NCBI GenBank assembly: GCA_005281725.1
Contig: SSBO01000003.1
Span: 2,469,824-2,533,823 of the forward strand
DNA from: Wuchereria bancrofti
Lineage: Eukaryota > Nematoda > Chromadorea > Rhabditida > Onchocercidae
Direction: 5' to 3'
Length of the DNA: 64,000 nt
Below the pieces are notes generated by a model. That model saw only the letters and a program-made list of their open reading frames with translations. It searched no databases and had not been told where the DNA came from. The translations under genes were made by a program, and so were the position numbers. Numbering within the stretch: the first letter of the stretch is position 1; each line of letters starts with the position of its first letter. Shown here one piece after another: positions 50,315 through 63,199 of this stretch.

Positions 50315-53300
50315 AAGTGCTCTACGACTAGGAATATTTCTTCATACTGCGAAGTTGTATGATCTTGAAAAGACTCGATTCTGCTCGTTGTATAATAACG
50401 CTGAAGAAAATCCGAAGATGGGCTAATATTCTAACGAAAAGGTGAAATAAATTTGGTCCATTAGACCGTGTAGCGTTGACCATATTCTTTCTTTCAAACT
50501 TTTTTTTTCAAAACAGTTTTTGAATTCACCATATGCTGAAGTGATATCTTGTCATTTATCGAATGAGCTTGTTAGTGGATTTGCGTCCAGCTCAGATCTT
50601 CGTCACTTGTCACGAGTTTCTGTTTTACTATACATATCTTCTTTTTAATGCTAACCTAACCCTGGTACTTCATCCTCTGAACGATTCACGACTGCGATTG
50701 CTTTTGTTGAGGGCATATTATTTTCCAGTTGGTTTGCATATTTCATGGCACAATTTCATACAGTTTTCGATTTACACAATTTTTCTTTAAATTAAGTGAT
50801 TATTGATGAAAGATTTGAAAACTTTCCCCAGATTTGTATATATATGTCTCGAGCATAAGTATGGATGTGCAAGGACCAGACTTTACTAATTTCAATATGC
50901 TCATAATACTAGTTTTTTCAAATGTTTCTCAATCAATTTTTATATTCCTTCTGCTGCATACACTGCAAGACATGGTAATACATTTGTTTCCAAATATGTA
51001 TAACTGGTAAACATTCATATAGCTTCAGTTGCCGTTAGCCAATTCATACGTCATGAAGCTTCTTTTAACCTAAGCGATTGAAATGAAATGTACAACTTAT
51101 TCACAATCAAAAAAAAAAAAAATGTTCTAATTTTGCATCGACTTTGTTGTTTAAATACCCACCACTCCAATGTTCAATTTCGATTTTTGTCGCCGGCAGG
51201 GAAACTCTTTTTTTCTGATCAATTTCCTGATTATATATTGCTGTTTACTATGAACTCCATAATCGATAACTGATTTATTATTTTTGATTTTCTGTTTCCA
51301 AATTTCCATTTGATCTCAAGGCTATAATTATTGTCCTTATCTTTAGATTTTTCCGATTCAATTTTCAGTTGATCCTCTTTCAACTTCATCTTTATCCCTT
51401 TACAAACGACGATGATAATGGACGAAGTATGCAAAGACAATGAAATAACTGATGTATCTCAGGAGATATATTTCACTGACATTCAGCTTTCTTCCTTTGT
51501 TAGCTTTCCTTCAAGCCCCTATCGTTGATGACAGCATATTTGTTATCATAGTAATATTTCATTTCCATACTGCCTGAAATCAAGAGGTTGTTTATCAATA
51601 CTAAACCATGTACTTATCGGATATTAAATTTTTCTTTTATAAATAATAGGTCAAGGAACATTTTTTTTTTAATATCTAAATATTACTTTCCTGTATAGGT
51701 TAAACAACAATTTTTTTTTTTTTTCATTATAATTTTGCAGTGTTGTAATCAATACGCATTTTTGTAATTTTATGTAAATTCTGGTCGAATTGAATGAGAA
51801 ATGAAGCAGCTAAGATGTGATAAAGTATCATTTGTTATTTCATGTGGTTGCCTATATCAATGATTGCTTTTTTTTCTGTTATAGACATAGTACGAATTTT
51901 TTAGTTTAGCTCATAGAACTATTCCATTGTTTTGTATTTCTCCGCATTTTTCCATCATTTTAGTTGCTAGGTTTGCTAATTTTATGTTGAATTTAAGTTT
52001 GGTATGTTCAAAAATTACTTCTAACGAAAAATTGCAGTTGTAGTGTAATCCGAATTCCGTATATAATTTCTGTATGAAAAGATTTGCTGACAAATTTCTT
52101 ATTTTTATGAAATTTTAAATTGAAATGGTGCAGACTTGAAAGAAAATACTGATCATCCTTGTGTCATTTCAAATTGTTCATGTTTTGTCGATAGCTCAAC
52201 TTTTCAAGCGTATTCAGAAACACACTCAGGTAAGCATTTGTGTAACTGGTTTTATTTTTCCCAGAATTGAATTGATCGGTCCAGGTTGATAGTGTTAATT
52301 TTAGTCAGGTATTATTTCCATCTGTTAACTGATTTTTTTTTTCTTTGATGAGTACTAATTAGAAAGCTATTTCATACCAGTAAAAGAATACATAACCGGT
52401 GGAAAAAAAACTGCTTTCCTCCCGTGAAATTGTGTATCTCTGTTTGGTTCTGCTCTATATGTAATTTTTAGGAGTTTGGTTTTCTTGTTATATTTGGTGA
52501 TATTATTCTGAAATTTGTTAGTCACATTGCATTCGGAGCTTGTTTGAATTCAATTTGTAAACATGTCAGCATTTGAATTTGATGTTTTGTTTATTGTTAC
52601 TACTTAATGTTTATAAATTAATGCAACACAAAACTGTAACGAAGAGATTCTTTTTACTTTATATTAAATAAGAAAGGAATTTTAAGAATTTTAAAGTTCG
52701 TCACTAATTTACTTCACCTGTTCTGGTGTATGTCCTGTGTATCATTTGGTGGGATGATGATAATAATCCTGAGAGTATTGATCCGTCAGTTTTAGTTTTG
52801 TTTACTATGTTCTGCTGCGGCAGGGGTTGTTTTAAAAAGGGAAAGCCGTGGGTGAAAAAATTGGATGTAAATTATGGAAAGTTCGAGAGCGAGAGACAAT
52901 ATGCAACGAAAATTTCATTTGTCGAGAACCTCTCAGTCAATAAGGGATGGGATATTATTTTACTAAAACAGATGTCGATGTTGATATATGGCTCAAAGAA
53001 AAAATCCCAAATTAAGAGGCCGAGGTATTAAGCTTTATACTGAAACTACTAAATTGAGCTCATTAAATTTGCCAGTCAAGCTATGTTTGGCTTAAGCTGA
53101 TACTTATTAAGCTTATTTGACATTTAGTGGGATGGAAATCTCGTTTGGATAGGGTTGCTTTGTTCCATTATTGCCAGAAGCTTAAACTTAAATACCTAAG
53201 AATTGTCGCGCCAGATTGGAATTTTATATCTAAGAAATTTAGCAAGGGAATTTAGAATTGTTTAAAAAATTTCAATGATTTTGATGATCAGTGTGCTACC

Positions 53301-53910
53301 CCTGCAACACATTGTTTTAAATTAAGCAGTGTCAATTTTAAATTTCTTGGCATACGGTTTTACTTTTTAATGGATAGCAGAAACTGAAAAGATAAATTTT
53401 TCTAGTATCGGTCAAATTGTTTGCGTTCTAATAATATTAATAAATATGTTGCCATTTATAATATCAGTTGAAACCTTACATTATTGGTTCAATTTAATTT
53501 CATATTAGCAAAAAAAGCTATGTTTTGCGTTTGCGTCTAATATCACAACGATAATTTTTGGAGATTCACGAAATTAAGAAAGCTAGTCTAATTAACAATA
53601 AGTATTCGTTCGCCAAATGATAAGGAGTTCAAAAATTAAACTGAAATGATATTATTACCACTAAGCTTGTTTACTTATTCAGGTTATACTTAGTAGTTGG
53701 TAATTTATATTAGGTATTATAGACAATGAGAAATGTTGGAAGACAAAGTAACTGGCATTAAATCGATCAATGCAATTCTTACGTTATCATCAATAATAGG
53801 ATTGGATTTGCAACTTTTCTGATTTTATGCAAATTTTTGTTTTTTAATCTTTTTTTTTTTTGGAAATTTGATTTATATTCACATAAATGAATCATTAATA
53901 TGTAAACAAG
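50315..53910. other. Intergenic region between the two GT7 paralogues
   Basis: An AATAAA at 50446-50451 is the likely poly(A) signal of copy 1. Beyond it I see only short open frames (the longest 101 codons, 52726-53031) with no homology to the flanking genes, and no remnant of a third copy. Confidence 0.5.
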
Positions 53911-56900
53911 ATGACAATACAACTTCCTTATAGACGGTGCTGTCGACGAAATAATATTTTAACTGTGATTGTGATCGGTACTACATTGTTGCTCATTTAT
54001 TTTGGCAACAAATATGCGTATGTTTCGCAATTAAATTTTAAAAGCAAACTTATTTTTTAAATTCAAAATTTCCCCTTTTTAAGTATGCTAAATAATCGGG
54101 AATAGAAAGATATTTGCTAGCATATATAGTATCACTATTTGCAGGGAATACACAATCATTGTAAAAATAACAGTAATATAAGTTCAAAGAACAAAGAATT
54201 TCAATTTATTAATTAAACTGTAACATATGAAGATGAATGGAGATCTTTAATCTTTAATGTTTAAGGCTAAAGTTCATAGAATATGCGCATTACATGCTAC
54301 TATGATACTACTTAATAATATAAATGCTAATTAAAGAACGAAATTGTTTTATTCCTCTTCTTTTTTTCTTTTCAATGAATTTAGCCTTAAAAAAAAAGAA
54401 AGCTTTTAAAATAAGCAATAAATTTACATTATGGAAACGTCAAAATAAAAAATTTTCACTAAATTTTCAAATTTTTATTAATCTTATAAATTTAGAAATT
54501 CTCATGAAATTAATTTTAAAAAATACAAAAACTCTTCTAGAAAGGGAGACTTTACATAATTTAAAGTTTTTTTTTTCAGTGAAATCTGTTAACAGTTGCT
54601 TAGTAAATCATTTCTGAAAATATTTTAGTAAAATACAAAGTGATTACAAGTTATATACGGAGAGAGAAGTTTTGAAAGAGGAAATAAATAATGAAACTAT
54701 GAAAATGATTCAAGATGAATCGAAAGCTCAAACAATGCCAGTATTTTGGTAAAGTTACAAATGAAAAAGAAAAAAATAGCGCATTTTTTTAATTGCCACA
54801 AAAATCAGAAATGCAAAAGGACAAGGATATGTTTTAATGAATGAATAAAAAAATTCCCAAAATATAGAAAACTCTATGATTTCCAAGATTTCCTGAAATC
54901 TTTCACTATGAAATTTTTGCAGATTTCGTAGCATTATTGACAATATAAAGAAATGTTTTCCAATGATTTTTGCAGGACTTCAACATCAATACTGAGACAG
55001 AAATTCTTAAAGCTTTTATTGTCATCTGTCAACCATCAAACAACACTATCACACTTTATAAGACATCGATTTAAAAAGCCTTTCAAAATTGATCAATTTA
55101 AACAAAAACATTACATCAGTGCTTCAAATTTTTGCCCTACTTTTGATGAAATTACAGATTTCTGTTAGTAAATTATTTTTGATGAATTTTTCGCTTTAGC
55201 AATTTAATTGCAAAAAGTAAAAGAATGAATGGTGCAAATGTCTTTGCTTCGTTCCATTTTAATGAGAATTTTTATCACATAATAAATAAGTTTATCATAT
55301 GATAAAACATTGTTGTCTTCTATTATTGCAAAATTTCTGATACGCTGTAAATAATGAAATTAACATAGAGAAATTTCACATTGATCATAATCAATCTTTT
55401 AGCTGGGCCATTATCAATGGGCCCACTATTGATAAAGAATTTGAAAGAGCAAGAAGTAGCCCAAATACATTCATATATTAAATCAGGTGGCCATTGGAAG
55501 CCAAGAAATTGTCTAGCAAGACATAAAGTTATTTGCTTTTGCTTTTCACTCAATTACCCTATAAATATAATTCTTAATCAAATTTTATAATATCATGAAT
55601 ATACTAGATGTTACCTGACACTTCTTATCACGTGTTTCACGTGATGAAAAGTGTCCTAATATGTGATTGAATATATTTATTTATATTTTAGATATTTATT
55701 TATAAAATTATGATATCAATTTGTAATGTTTTACAGATAGCAATAATAATTCCATTTCGTGATCGACAATCACAGTTAACACGATTGCTTGACTTTTTAT
55801 TTCCAATTCTGAAACATCAGAATCTTGATTTTCGATTCATCATTACTGAACAGGTTAAGTACTCAAAGTTCTGTTTATCTTTAAGATATAAATATGCTCA
55901 TTATTTGTCACAATTTATTCTATTAAATTATATTATCTAAATTTTGTTTACTTCCTCTTACATTTTCTTATGACAGGAAAAAAAGAAAATCAAGTTAAGA
56001 TTAAAGAAAATAAAATCTGAAAAAAATTTAATATTGTAAAAAGTTAACTCTATGAATTCTACAAATAAATTTCACTTATTTGAGCAAACTTATTACTTAT
56101 CTCGTTTAGATTCATTCATAATTTATTTGCATACTTTTATATAAGCTTAGAATAACTCTCTCATATAGTCCCTTTCAATTATTATGATTTACTTACTTTT
56201 TTTTTTAGTACGGGAATGAATTGTTCAACAAAGGAAAATTAATGAATGCAGCATTTTCCTTTGCGGAAAAACTAAGAGTAAATTGTGTAATATTTCATGA
56301 TGTTGACATGTTTCCAGCAGATGATCGTATCAATTACGGTTGTCCGGATACACCGCGACATATCGGAGCTTATGTAAATACTTTAGGTTATAGGTTAGCT
56401 CTTTCAGCAAATTCTCCTCTATCTGATATAATTTAAAATTATGCATTAAACATTTATTTATATACTTTTGCAACTTCAAATTATCTATAAAATATGACAG
56501 TGCCAAGTTTTTTAAGTTTGGAAATAGAACTTTGTTACGCTATAAAGATTCTAACAAAAGATTTTAAGGTTTTGCGTTTGGGATGCTTAGTAATTACTTT
56601 TAAAAATATTTGAATATAACTTTTGATATTCAAATCTGTTTCCAGAGTTTGAATCAGTTCAAAGTTTGTCAAGGTGCATCCCTACCCTCAAAATCTAATT
56701 TTCAGGAATGAAGCACATATATGTTTGTATAATAATTCTAATCTAAAATTCATTTAGACTAGAATATATTTTATATAAACGTTGATATATACCAAATATA
56801 TTATTATCGTTGTCACTATCCGAGGTAATTATTATTAAATATCAGAGGAAATAATGATACTAATAAGTTACCTCAACAATTTCAGGTTAATGTATGCTGA

Positions 56901-57910
56901 AATAGTTGGAGGTGTACTTGCAATTCGTATGAATCATTTTCATGCTGTTAACGGATTTTCCAATGAATTTTGGGGTTGGGGAGGTGAAGATGATGATATG
57001 GGTTAGAAATATTACAATTTCGTTCATTCTAATTCTCTTTTATTTTGAAAAAAATTGAATATATACAGAAAAAAAAGACGATAATGTTTGATGTTAATGA
57101 AATATAACTCTGTTTGACTTACATAATAATTCATATGAAAATATATTTTTTAATTTCGAGTAATTCTTTATTAATTACAAATTATTCGAGATCAATCTCA
57201 TCTAATATTTGCAGTATGGGAATTTGCAAAGAATTAAAAAGAAAACGTTCAAAATGTTTCAGGAATACGTATCTTAACGTTAAATATGACAATTGAACGA
57301 CCGGATGCTCTTATTGGACGATATATAATGTTACGACACATTAAGAGAAAAGATTCTAATAATCAGCTAATGTTAGCAATGCTGATATGTTTGAGTACAA
57401 AAGCATCCATTAAAATTTAACATTCAAAAGAAAATTGCCAGTCATGCTATTTGACATTTATTGAATCATTCGAACAAAATTAATTGAATTTATTTTTAGT
57501 AGACGCATGCTAAAAGCTTCTCACATTCGTATGCAATGGGACGGTGTGAAGAAGCTAACATGGACAATTCTTCAGGTATGCATTTATGGCCATAATTAAT
57601 TACATTTAATATAGTCTAACAAAGTAATTTATTTAGTGTGAATTTTGCAATTTTGAAATCATTTTATTACATTTCATTCATATCTATTTGTCACTGTAAA
57701 AAGTAGTTAAAAGTTATGTATTTGTATGGGTCAGAAAATATGTAAGCCAAATAAAAAGTCTTAAAGCTTCGTTGTTTTTCCTAGCAAATTTGTGCAATTT
57801 CCACTTGACAATTTTTGAAATATTAAAATGTCAAATTCCAGATTATTGAACGTCCACTGTATTATCATTTGTATGTTGATGTAGGTAGGCCACCACCTGG
57901 ATGGCATTGA
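53911..57910 (+). CDS. Beta-1,4-N-acetylgalactosaminyltransferase-like GT7 enzyme, copy 2
   Basis: Ten exons: 53911-54017, 54629-54748, 54976-55163, 55403-55527, 55737-55853, 56209-56393, 56886-57001, 57263-57371, 57500-57575 and 57842-57910. They give 403 aa. Exons 4-10 have exactly the same lengths (125, 117, 185, 116, 109, 76, 69) and phases as copy 1, so this is a tandem gene duplicate. Residues 15-31 form the membrane anchor (LTVIVIGTTLLLIYFG) after a basic, Cys-containing cytosolic end; exons 2-3 encode a divergent stem. GT7 motifs: SGGHWKPRNC, IIPFRDRQ, FIITEQ, DVD (250-252), GGVLAIR, WGWGGEDDD (E315/D316), YYHLYVDVG. The donor-sugar position is again Ile (I287), predicting UDP-GalNAc use. 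The exon 4 donor (AAA|GTTATT) is weak but matches the copy 1 boundary. A likely poly(A) signal AATAAA lies at 58147-58152. No broken residue is seen; the enzyme looks functional. Confidence 0.92.
55617..55655. repeat. 18-bp inverted repeat (hairpin) in intron 4 of GT7 copy 2
   Basis: GACACTTCTTATCACGTG (55617-55634) and CACGTGATGAAAAGTGTC (55638-55655) are complementary over 18 positions with two mismatches and a TTT loop. It lies in the intron at 55528-55736. It may be a tiny mobile-element remnant or a foldback; no target-site duplication is evident. Confidence 0.7.
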
Positions 57911-58514
57911 AAATTTCGGAAAATTTAAAATGATCTCTTTTTATTTAATGTTTTCTGCTCTTCATTTCATTTTTTTCTGCTGCATTTGAAGCTGTCATAA
58001 AGTGGATAGCAATGAATGAAGTAAACCGAGAAAAAAAAGTTTTTTAATTGTCTTTTTTTCCTTTTTTTCAAATAAGATTGAGTCAATCCTTGTCAAAATT
58101 AAATATATTTTATACAGAAACAAAAAGGCAACAAATTCAATGTGATAATAAATTCATTAGAAATAAATGACAATCCTCATAGGATTTCATCATTTTCAAC
58201 GAATTTGCACTTTATTTTCACAAGAAAAATTAATTTCCCATTAATTTGCACCCTATTTGTCTTTTAAATTTATTTTCCGTTCTGAATATTTTTGTAATTT
58301 AATCAAAGATGATGAAATTGATAAGATTATATTTAACTATTCACTGAAGCAAAATCAATAGTATATTTGATATTTTTGAACGCATATATTATGCCTTTTT
58401 TTCCGCTTGGTGATAGCACGGAGAAATGAAAATTGGTAGTTCTTTTTTCGAATTTGCAACTTTCATTATAGATAATGAAATGAGAAGAGAGAGAAAGACG
58501 AATGTGTAAATTAA
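57911..58514. other. Convergent 3' region between GT7 copy 2 and the channel gene
   Basis: The stop codons of the two genes face each other. AATAAA on the plus strand at 58147-58152 and on the minus strand at 58274-58269 are the likely poly(A) signals. The predicted transcripts may overlap slightly. Confidence 0.5.
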
Positions 58515-61500
58515 TCATATCAAATAGAAAATGATAAAGATAATAAGGAAAATAAGGAAAATAATCGGAAAGAGTAAGCGTGAAACAAGATCGATGCCAT
58601 GATTGTGATTGAAATTGGCGCATTTCGTGTCATACGCAACTTCCACCGTCTAAAAATGAATTATCAAAATGATTAATTTGAGCCTATTGTCACTGATTCA
58701 TTGTTATGGATTTTTTATAACTTTTAAGTTGTTTCAATCAGCTAAGAAGAATCGAATTATTACTCTCATTTTCTATGCGATTAGAAGAAAAAATGGAATA
58801 AAGTCTTTACAAGGCTTAAAAAAATTATAACTAAATTAATGGCAAAAGTCAATCTACAAGGTTAAACAAAGGAATAGGTAAAAGTAAATAAATAGCTGAA
58901 TGGGTAAGTTAAATGAAAACACTTACTTCTCTAGTAACAGTAAGAGGAGATTCATCATCTTTCATGACCTTTCCATTTCTGTACCGAATTGTCCTTCTTA
59001 TTCCACAACAAATAACGATGAAATATTCGACCAATGATGCGAATGTCAAAATTAGACAAAAAAGAAGCCATATTTGTAAGCTACTCACACCATATACTGA
59101 TAGATTAGGCTGTGGATAGAATACCTATAAAATATTCAAAGATAGCCTAGTTGGTTTATCAGATGTAATAACTAAAGGCTCAGTGAACATTCGTCATTTT
59201 CAATCAATCTTTATCATAGTTATTAACTTATCAGTATGTTCTGAGCAACACACAATGCTAATTTTCATAAATACACACACAATTATAATTGCAATTAAGA
59301 TAAAACTCTTTGCAATGATTATGATAGCATTTAAAAATCAATTAAAATTGACCAAAATAGAAGCAAAGATGAAGAACGGCACCGCAGCACTGATTGTTCG
59401 TGGAACTGACCATGAACCATGGACCCAGAAATGAAGCCATGATGCTAATATCTGTAAGCATAATTTAATTTCAAGAAATATAAAATTATAATTAAAGATC
59501 TGATTTGTCAGTTTAATATTTATGCAAGTATGTTCAGTTCTTATTTTTCATAAAAATCTTTCATTCCATTGCATTTTTCAATTTTTCTTTTTTCAATTTC
59601 AACAGTTTAAGTTGTCTAACATTAAAATATGCTTTTAATTTTTATAAAGCGCAAATGCTGTATTCTTCTTTTCTTCGGATAATCTGACAATATGTAACAT
59701 TATTTTGTCTATCGATGAAGTACCCATAACATTTTCTTGTTTAAAAGAGATTTGTTGATAACAAAATTTCTTCCCACAATTACTTCTACATATTTTCTCA
59801 AATAGATAAAATTTTGAAACGAAAAAAAAAACCAGAAAATAATAAATTCATAATAAATTTTGTTTAAATGGACAAAAAAATTTTCCTGCAAATTTGAAAT
59901 TTTATTAAATAATTACTGTTTATGTTTAAAAAAGCATTTTTTCATGTTCAATTTTTATAACTAGAAAAAAAATCAAAAAATTTAAAACGGAATTAAAATA
60001 ACATTAGGATACGTAATATTCAAAGAAAAGATGAATTAAGATTGTGAAAGTATTCAAGAATTATAAAAAAAACTCAAAATTTTAAACTAAAATAGAATTT
60101 CAGGATAAGATGATAGCAAACAAAGTAAAATATATGACATAACAATTTAACAAAGTTAAATTTAAATGTTCAAAAAATTAATCGTCATACTATCAGTTTT
60201 TCTTTCGATTAAAATATAGAAATTTTTGCATTAATTACCTATCAAGAATAGTTATTATTATAGAAATTGAAATTTCCAAATGTTACCGTTATTACTTTTA
60301 TTAATTGGATTAGTAAAGCTTACCAAAAGTATTGATGGGATGAAAATACGCCAAAATACTTCGGATGACGCACCAGTGAATGTTATGAGAACATCGATAC
60401 AAGAAAACATACCTAAAAAAGTTAAATCATTTGATCGATAATCGACACATCACTTTTTAGCTTTCATTTGTTACTTTATCATTTAAAACAAAAAATAAAT
60501 ACTTTAAATTAATTGCTAAATTGATAGGTTTAATGCAACAATTTTATTACATGATTAGATGAAGCAGTGAAATATTTTGTAGAAATTAAATCAAAAAACC
60601 TCAAATTAGAATTCTTGAAAATCACACATTCCAGAAAATTTGTAAAATGAGTGATTTTAGTTTTTTAAAACAAATTTTAAAATAAATTTTAATAGAATTA
60701 CAAGAAAATTATAAAAAATTCCCCAATTGTTCCTTAAAAGGAACTAACCGACTGTATAATTTCCAGCGCAATCTTCAGCTATCGCTTCTTTAAATTCATA
60801 GAAGCCACTTAGCAATTCTTCTGACACTTCAACCGGTATCACTGTAGGCGGTGAATTTGCCCATAAATAGACAATGTCTTCAATTGGATATTTATCTGTA
60901 AATAGAAGAGGTTAACATTTAGATACATCAATCGTTGTGAAATTTATTGCAGTAATCTTTCAACACGGTCACAATATTTTAAAACAAAAAATTTAGTTTA
61001 TTTAAAAAAATAAACTAGCAGTTGACATTTCCACTTTCTACGCATCAAGCATAGCTATCAGGAAAAATTCATTCTTGTGACATATCCTTGATAATTTATT
61101 CTGTGATATATCCGCAAAATCAGTTTAACTTTTTGTCATTCTCGTGCTTAATCATATATGAAATAATTATGATATAAAGAATACACAAAATGATTCATTT
61201 ATGAAGGAAGGTAAGATTATAAATGAGAAAAGTACCAAATTTATGTTTGCAGAAGTACCAAAAGTACCACCTAGCAAACTTGCTCCAACCAATTCTATTA
61301 GCTTAGTAAACAAGTTAGTTTTAAATACATCAGCAAATGATTATATTACATCAATAAAGTAAATGATTATCAGTAAATGATATTAATAAATGATTTTTTT
61401 TTTAGATTAAAATACATGATTTCAAAGAGAGGAATCATTAAATCATTTATTCTAAGTATCTTTTTTGTCTTTTTCATTTATTTTTATTTACTTTTATTTC

Positions 61501-63199
61501 TTTAGTTTTCATTCTTTTTTATTTTATTTTATTTCTTCATTAGTTTTATTTTATTTCTTCATTAGTTTTATTTTATTTCTTCACTTACAACTTGATAATC
61601 TTAATTTGATCATTCGAGTGTTTTCAAACGGATACTTTGAACTGTATTCCACTGGCACTGTCACTGTACGCCTTCAATTAGTTCATTAAAAAATTGCAAT
61701 AATAACAGGTAGTTTGAGTATATTTAGAATTCAGGAAATATTCTTAAGTATAAATGTATTATGCAAAGTAAACAAACACTTATAATGTAATGTAATAATA
61801 ACGTTCCAAATTGAAATGACTTGAAATGTTTGAAAAATTATTTTCTTTTTGAAACAATACTGAGATGAAAAAATATCCAGAAAAAGTGCAAACTGTTTTG
61901 TAATCATTTGTTTGATAAATAAGAAGGAAAATAAAATTATCTATTTAGTGTGTTTCTTTTCTTGAAAAAACTTAAAAAAATTCAAAAAAAGAAAAACTTC
62001 AAAAGAACAACTATGGTAATATCAAAGGTAATACCTTAATTACAATACTTAATATTTTTTAAATTAAGAAAAATAGCCTCAAAATAAGCATTAATGTCTT
62101 TCTCTAAAAACATTATTTCAGTTATGACGTAAAAACTTTACAAAAGATAAATACTGTCATACGTGATTGTTATTTATTTATGTATTCCATAACACTAAAC
62201 AATTACTTCAATTTATTAAATGTTAAGTTAACATTTTGTTGTATGATAAGAGAAAGATAGAAAGATATGCTTAGCTATGAGATGCTAATTTTAACTACCT
62301 TTCAGCTTTGTAACAAAACAAAAAAAAAAAAACTGAGATCCGACTTAACACATGCAAAAATAGCAATTTCCATGTTGAGTATTTTCGAATACGAATTTTT
62401 AACATCCTCAAATGAGATCTCAAATGGAAAACTTATTGTCACCTTATAATATTATAATTTACTTTGCTGAACTGATACATTTGAGACACCGAAATGTTAA
62501 TTTCAACATTTCATGCTTACAAATGCTTTTTCTTGGCTTTATCATCAGCATTAAAACATCGAAAATTTTAGCTAAAAGTAAATAATAACATTTCGGAAGA
62601 TCGAACATATCCTGTCGGTTCGACAACCGTTCGATGGTGTTTTTCATGATTTACATCATGAGCATTAGAGAAATACGTATCAGGTATCCAAATTCGTCTA
62701 TTATGTGGCACGACCACCTCTTCAATTCCATCTCGATCGTCTACTTGATATACAAGTCGACCATCTTCCCACTGTTGTCGTAGATATAAATCGACAACCT
62801 ATAAAATATATGCAAAATTAAATTATTTGTAAGGAGATAAATTTTATTGTATCAATAATTTCATACAGAACTTAGAGGGATTATTTGATTCAAAAATTCA
62901 GTAAATAAATACTAATTGAAATGTTAAAAGGAAAAATATAAACCGCTTGGTGATCGTGCCATAAGATGCGGTTGATGAAGATTGATGCGATCACAACGAT
63001 TGCGGAATGATCGGCCGAGTCTGTAAAGCATACAATGAATGGAATAAAATAAGATTTAAGTGGACAACCCCTGACTGGTGGTCGTGTCTGTGGATCGTAT
63101 TCCGAGAGGATCCTCGACAGCACCTGCCCCTCAAGACCAATTTGACGTGATCGTAATACTTTTGATGATTGTCCACGTACTGACACAATTATACCAATG
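58515..63199 (-). CDS. Pentameric ligand-gated ion channel subunit lacking Cys-loop cysteines (5' exon missing)
   Basis: Nine exons seen (minus): 63069-63199, 62944-63020, 62590-62798, 61589-61671, 60749-60895, 60324-60412, 59353-59451, 58927-59124 and 58515-58649, giving 388 aa plus a partial first codon. The first exon seen enters within a signal peptide (IGIIVSVRG), so a short upstream exon is missing. Ligand-binding domain: LYLRQQWEDGRL (loop D), IWIPDTYFSNAHDV (loop A), YPIEDIVYLW (loop B), DCAGNYTVGMFSC (loop C, with the Cys pair spaced as in glycine receptor). In the Cys-loop segment (VEYSSKYPFENTRM) Val and Met stand where the two cysteines belong. Membrane segments: M1 FWRIFIPSILLILASW, M2 after VPR, M3 IWLLFCLILTFASLVEY, a short cytoplasmic loop, and M4 ending the protein. 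The loop-C pair and overall match place it near glycine/GluCl-type channels; ligand and ion are unknown. The exon 3 donor (GAAAT|GTTATT) is weak and chosen by phase. Confidence 0.85.
61522..61583. repeat. 22-bp tandem repeat, about 2.8 copies, next to a channel exon donor
   Basis: The unit TTTTATTTTATTTCTTCATTAG repeats at 61522-61543 and 61544-61565, with a partial third copy to 61583. It ends just beyond the donor of channel exon 61589-61671 and lies within the following intron on the minus strand. Confidence 0.9.

Noticed and set aside
52726..53031. 101-codon frame between the glycosyltransferase copies
   Set aside because: No similarity to GT7 or other families and no phase-compatible exons nearby.
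61465..61689. Plus-strand frame ending RVFSNGYFELYSTGTVTVRLQL looks like a channel beta-strand, suggesting an inverted exon
   Set aside because: It is the antisense of the real minus-strand exon 61589-61671, which has proper acceptor, donor and phase with the neighbouring exons. The resemblance is coincidental.
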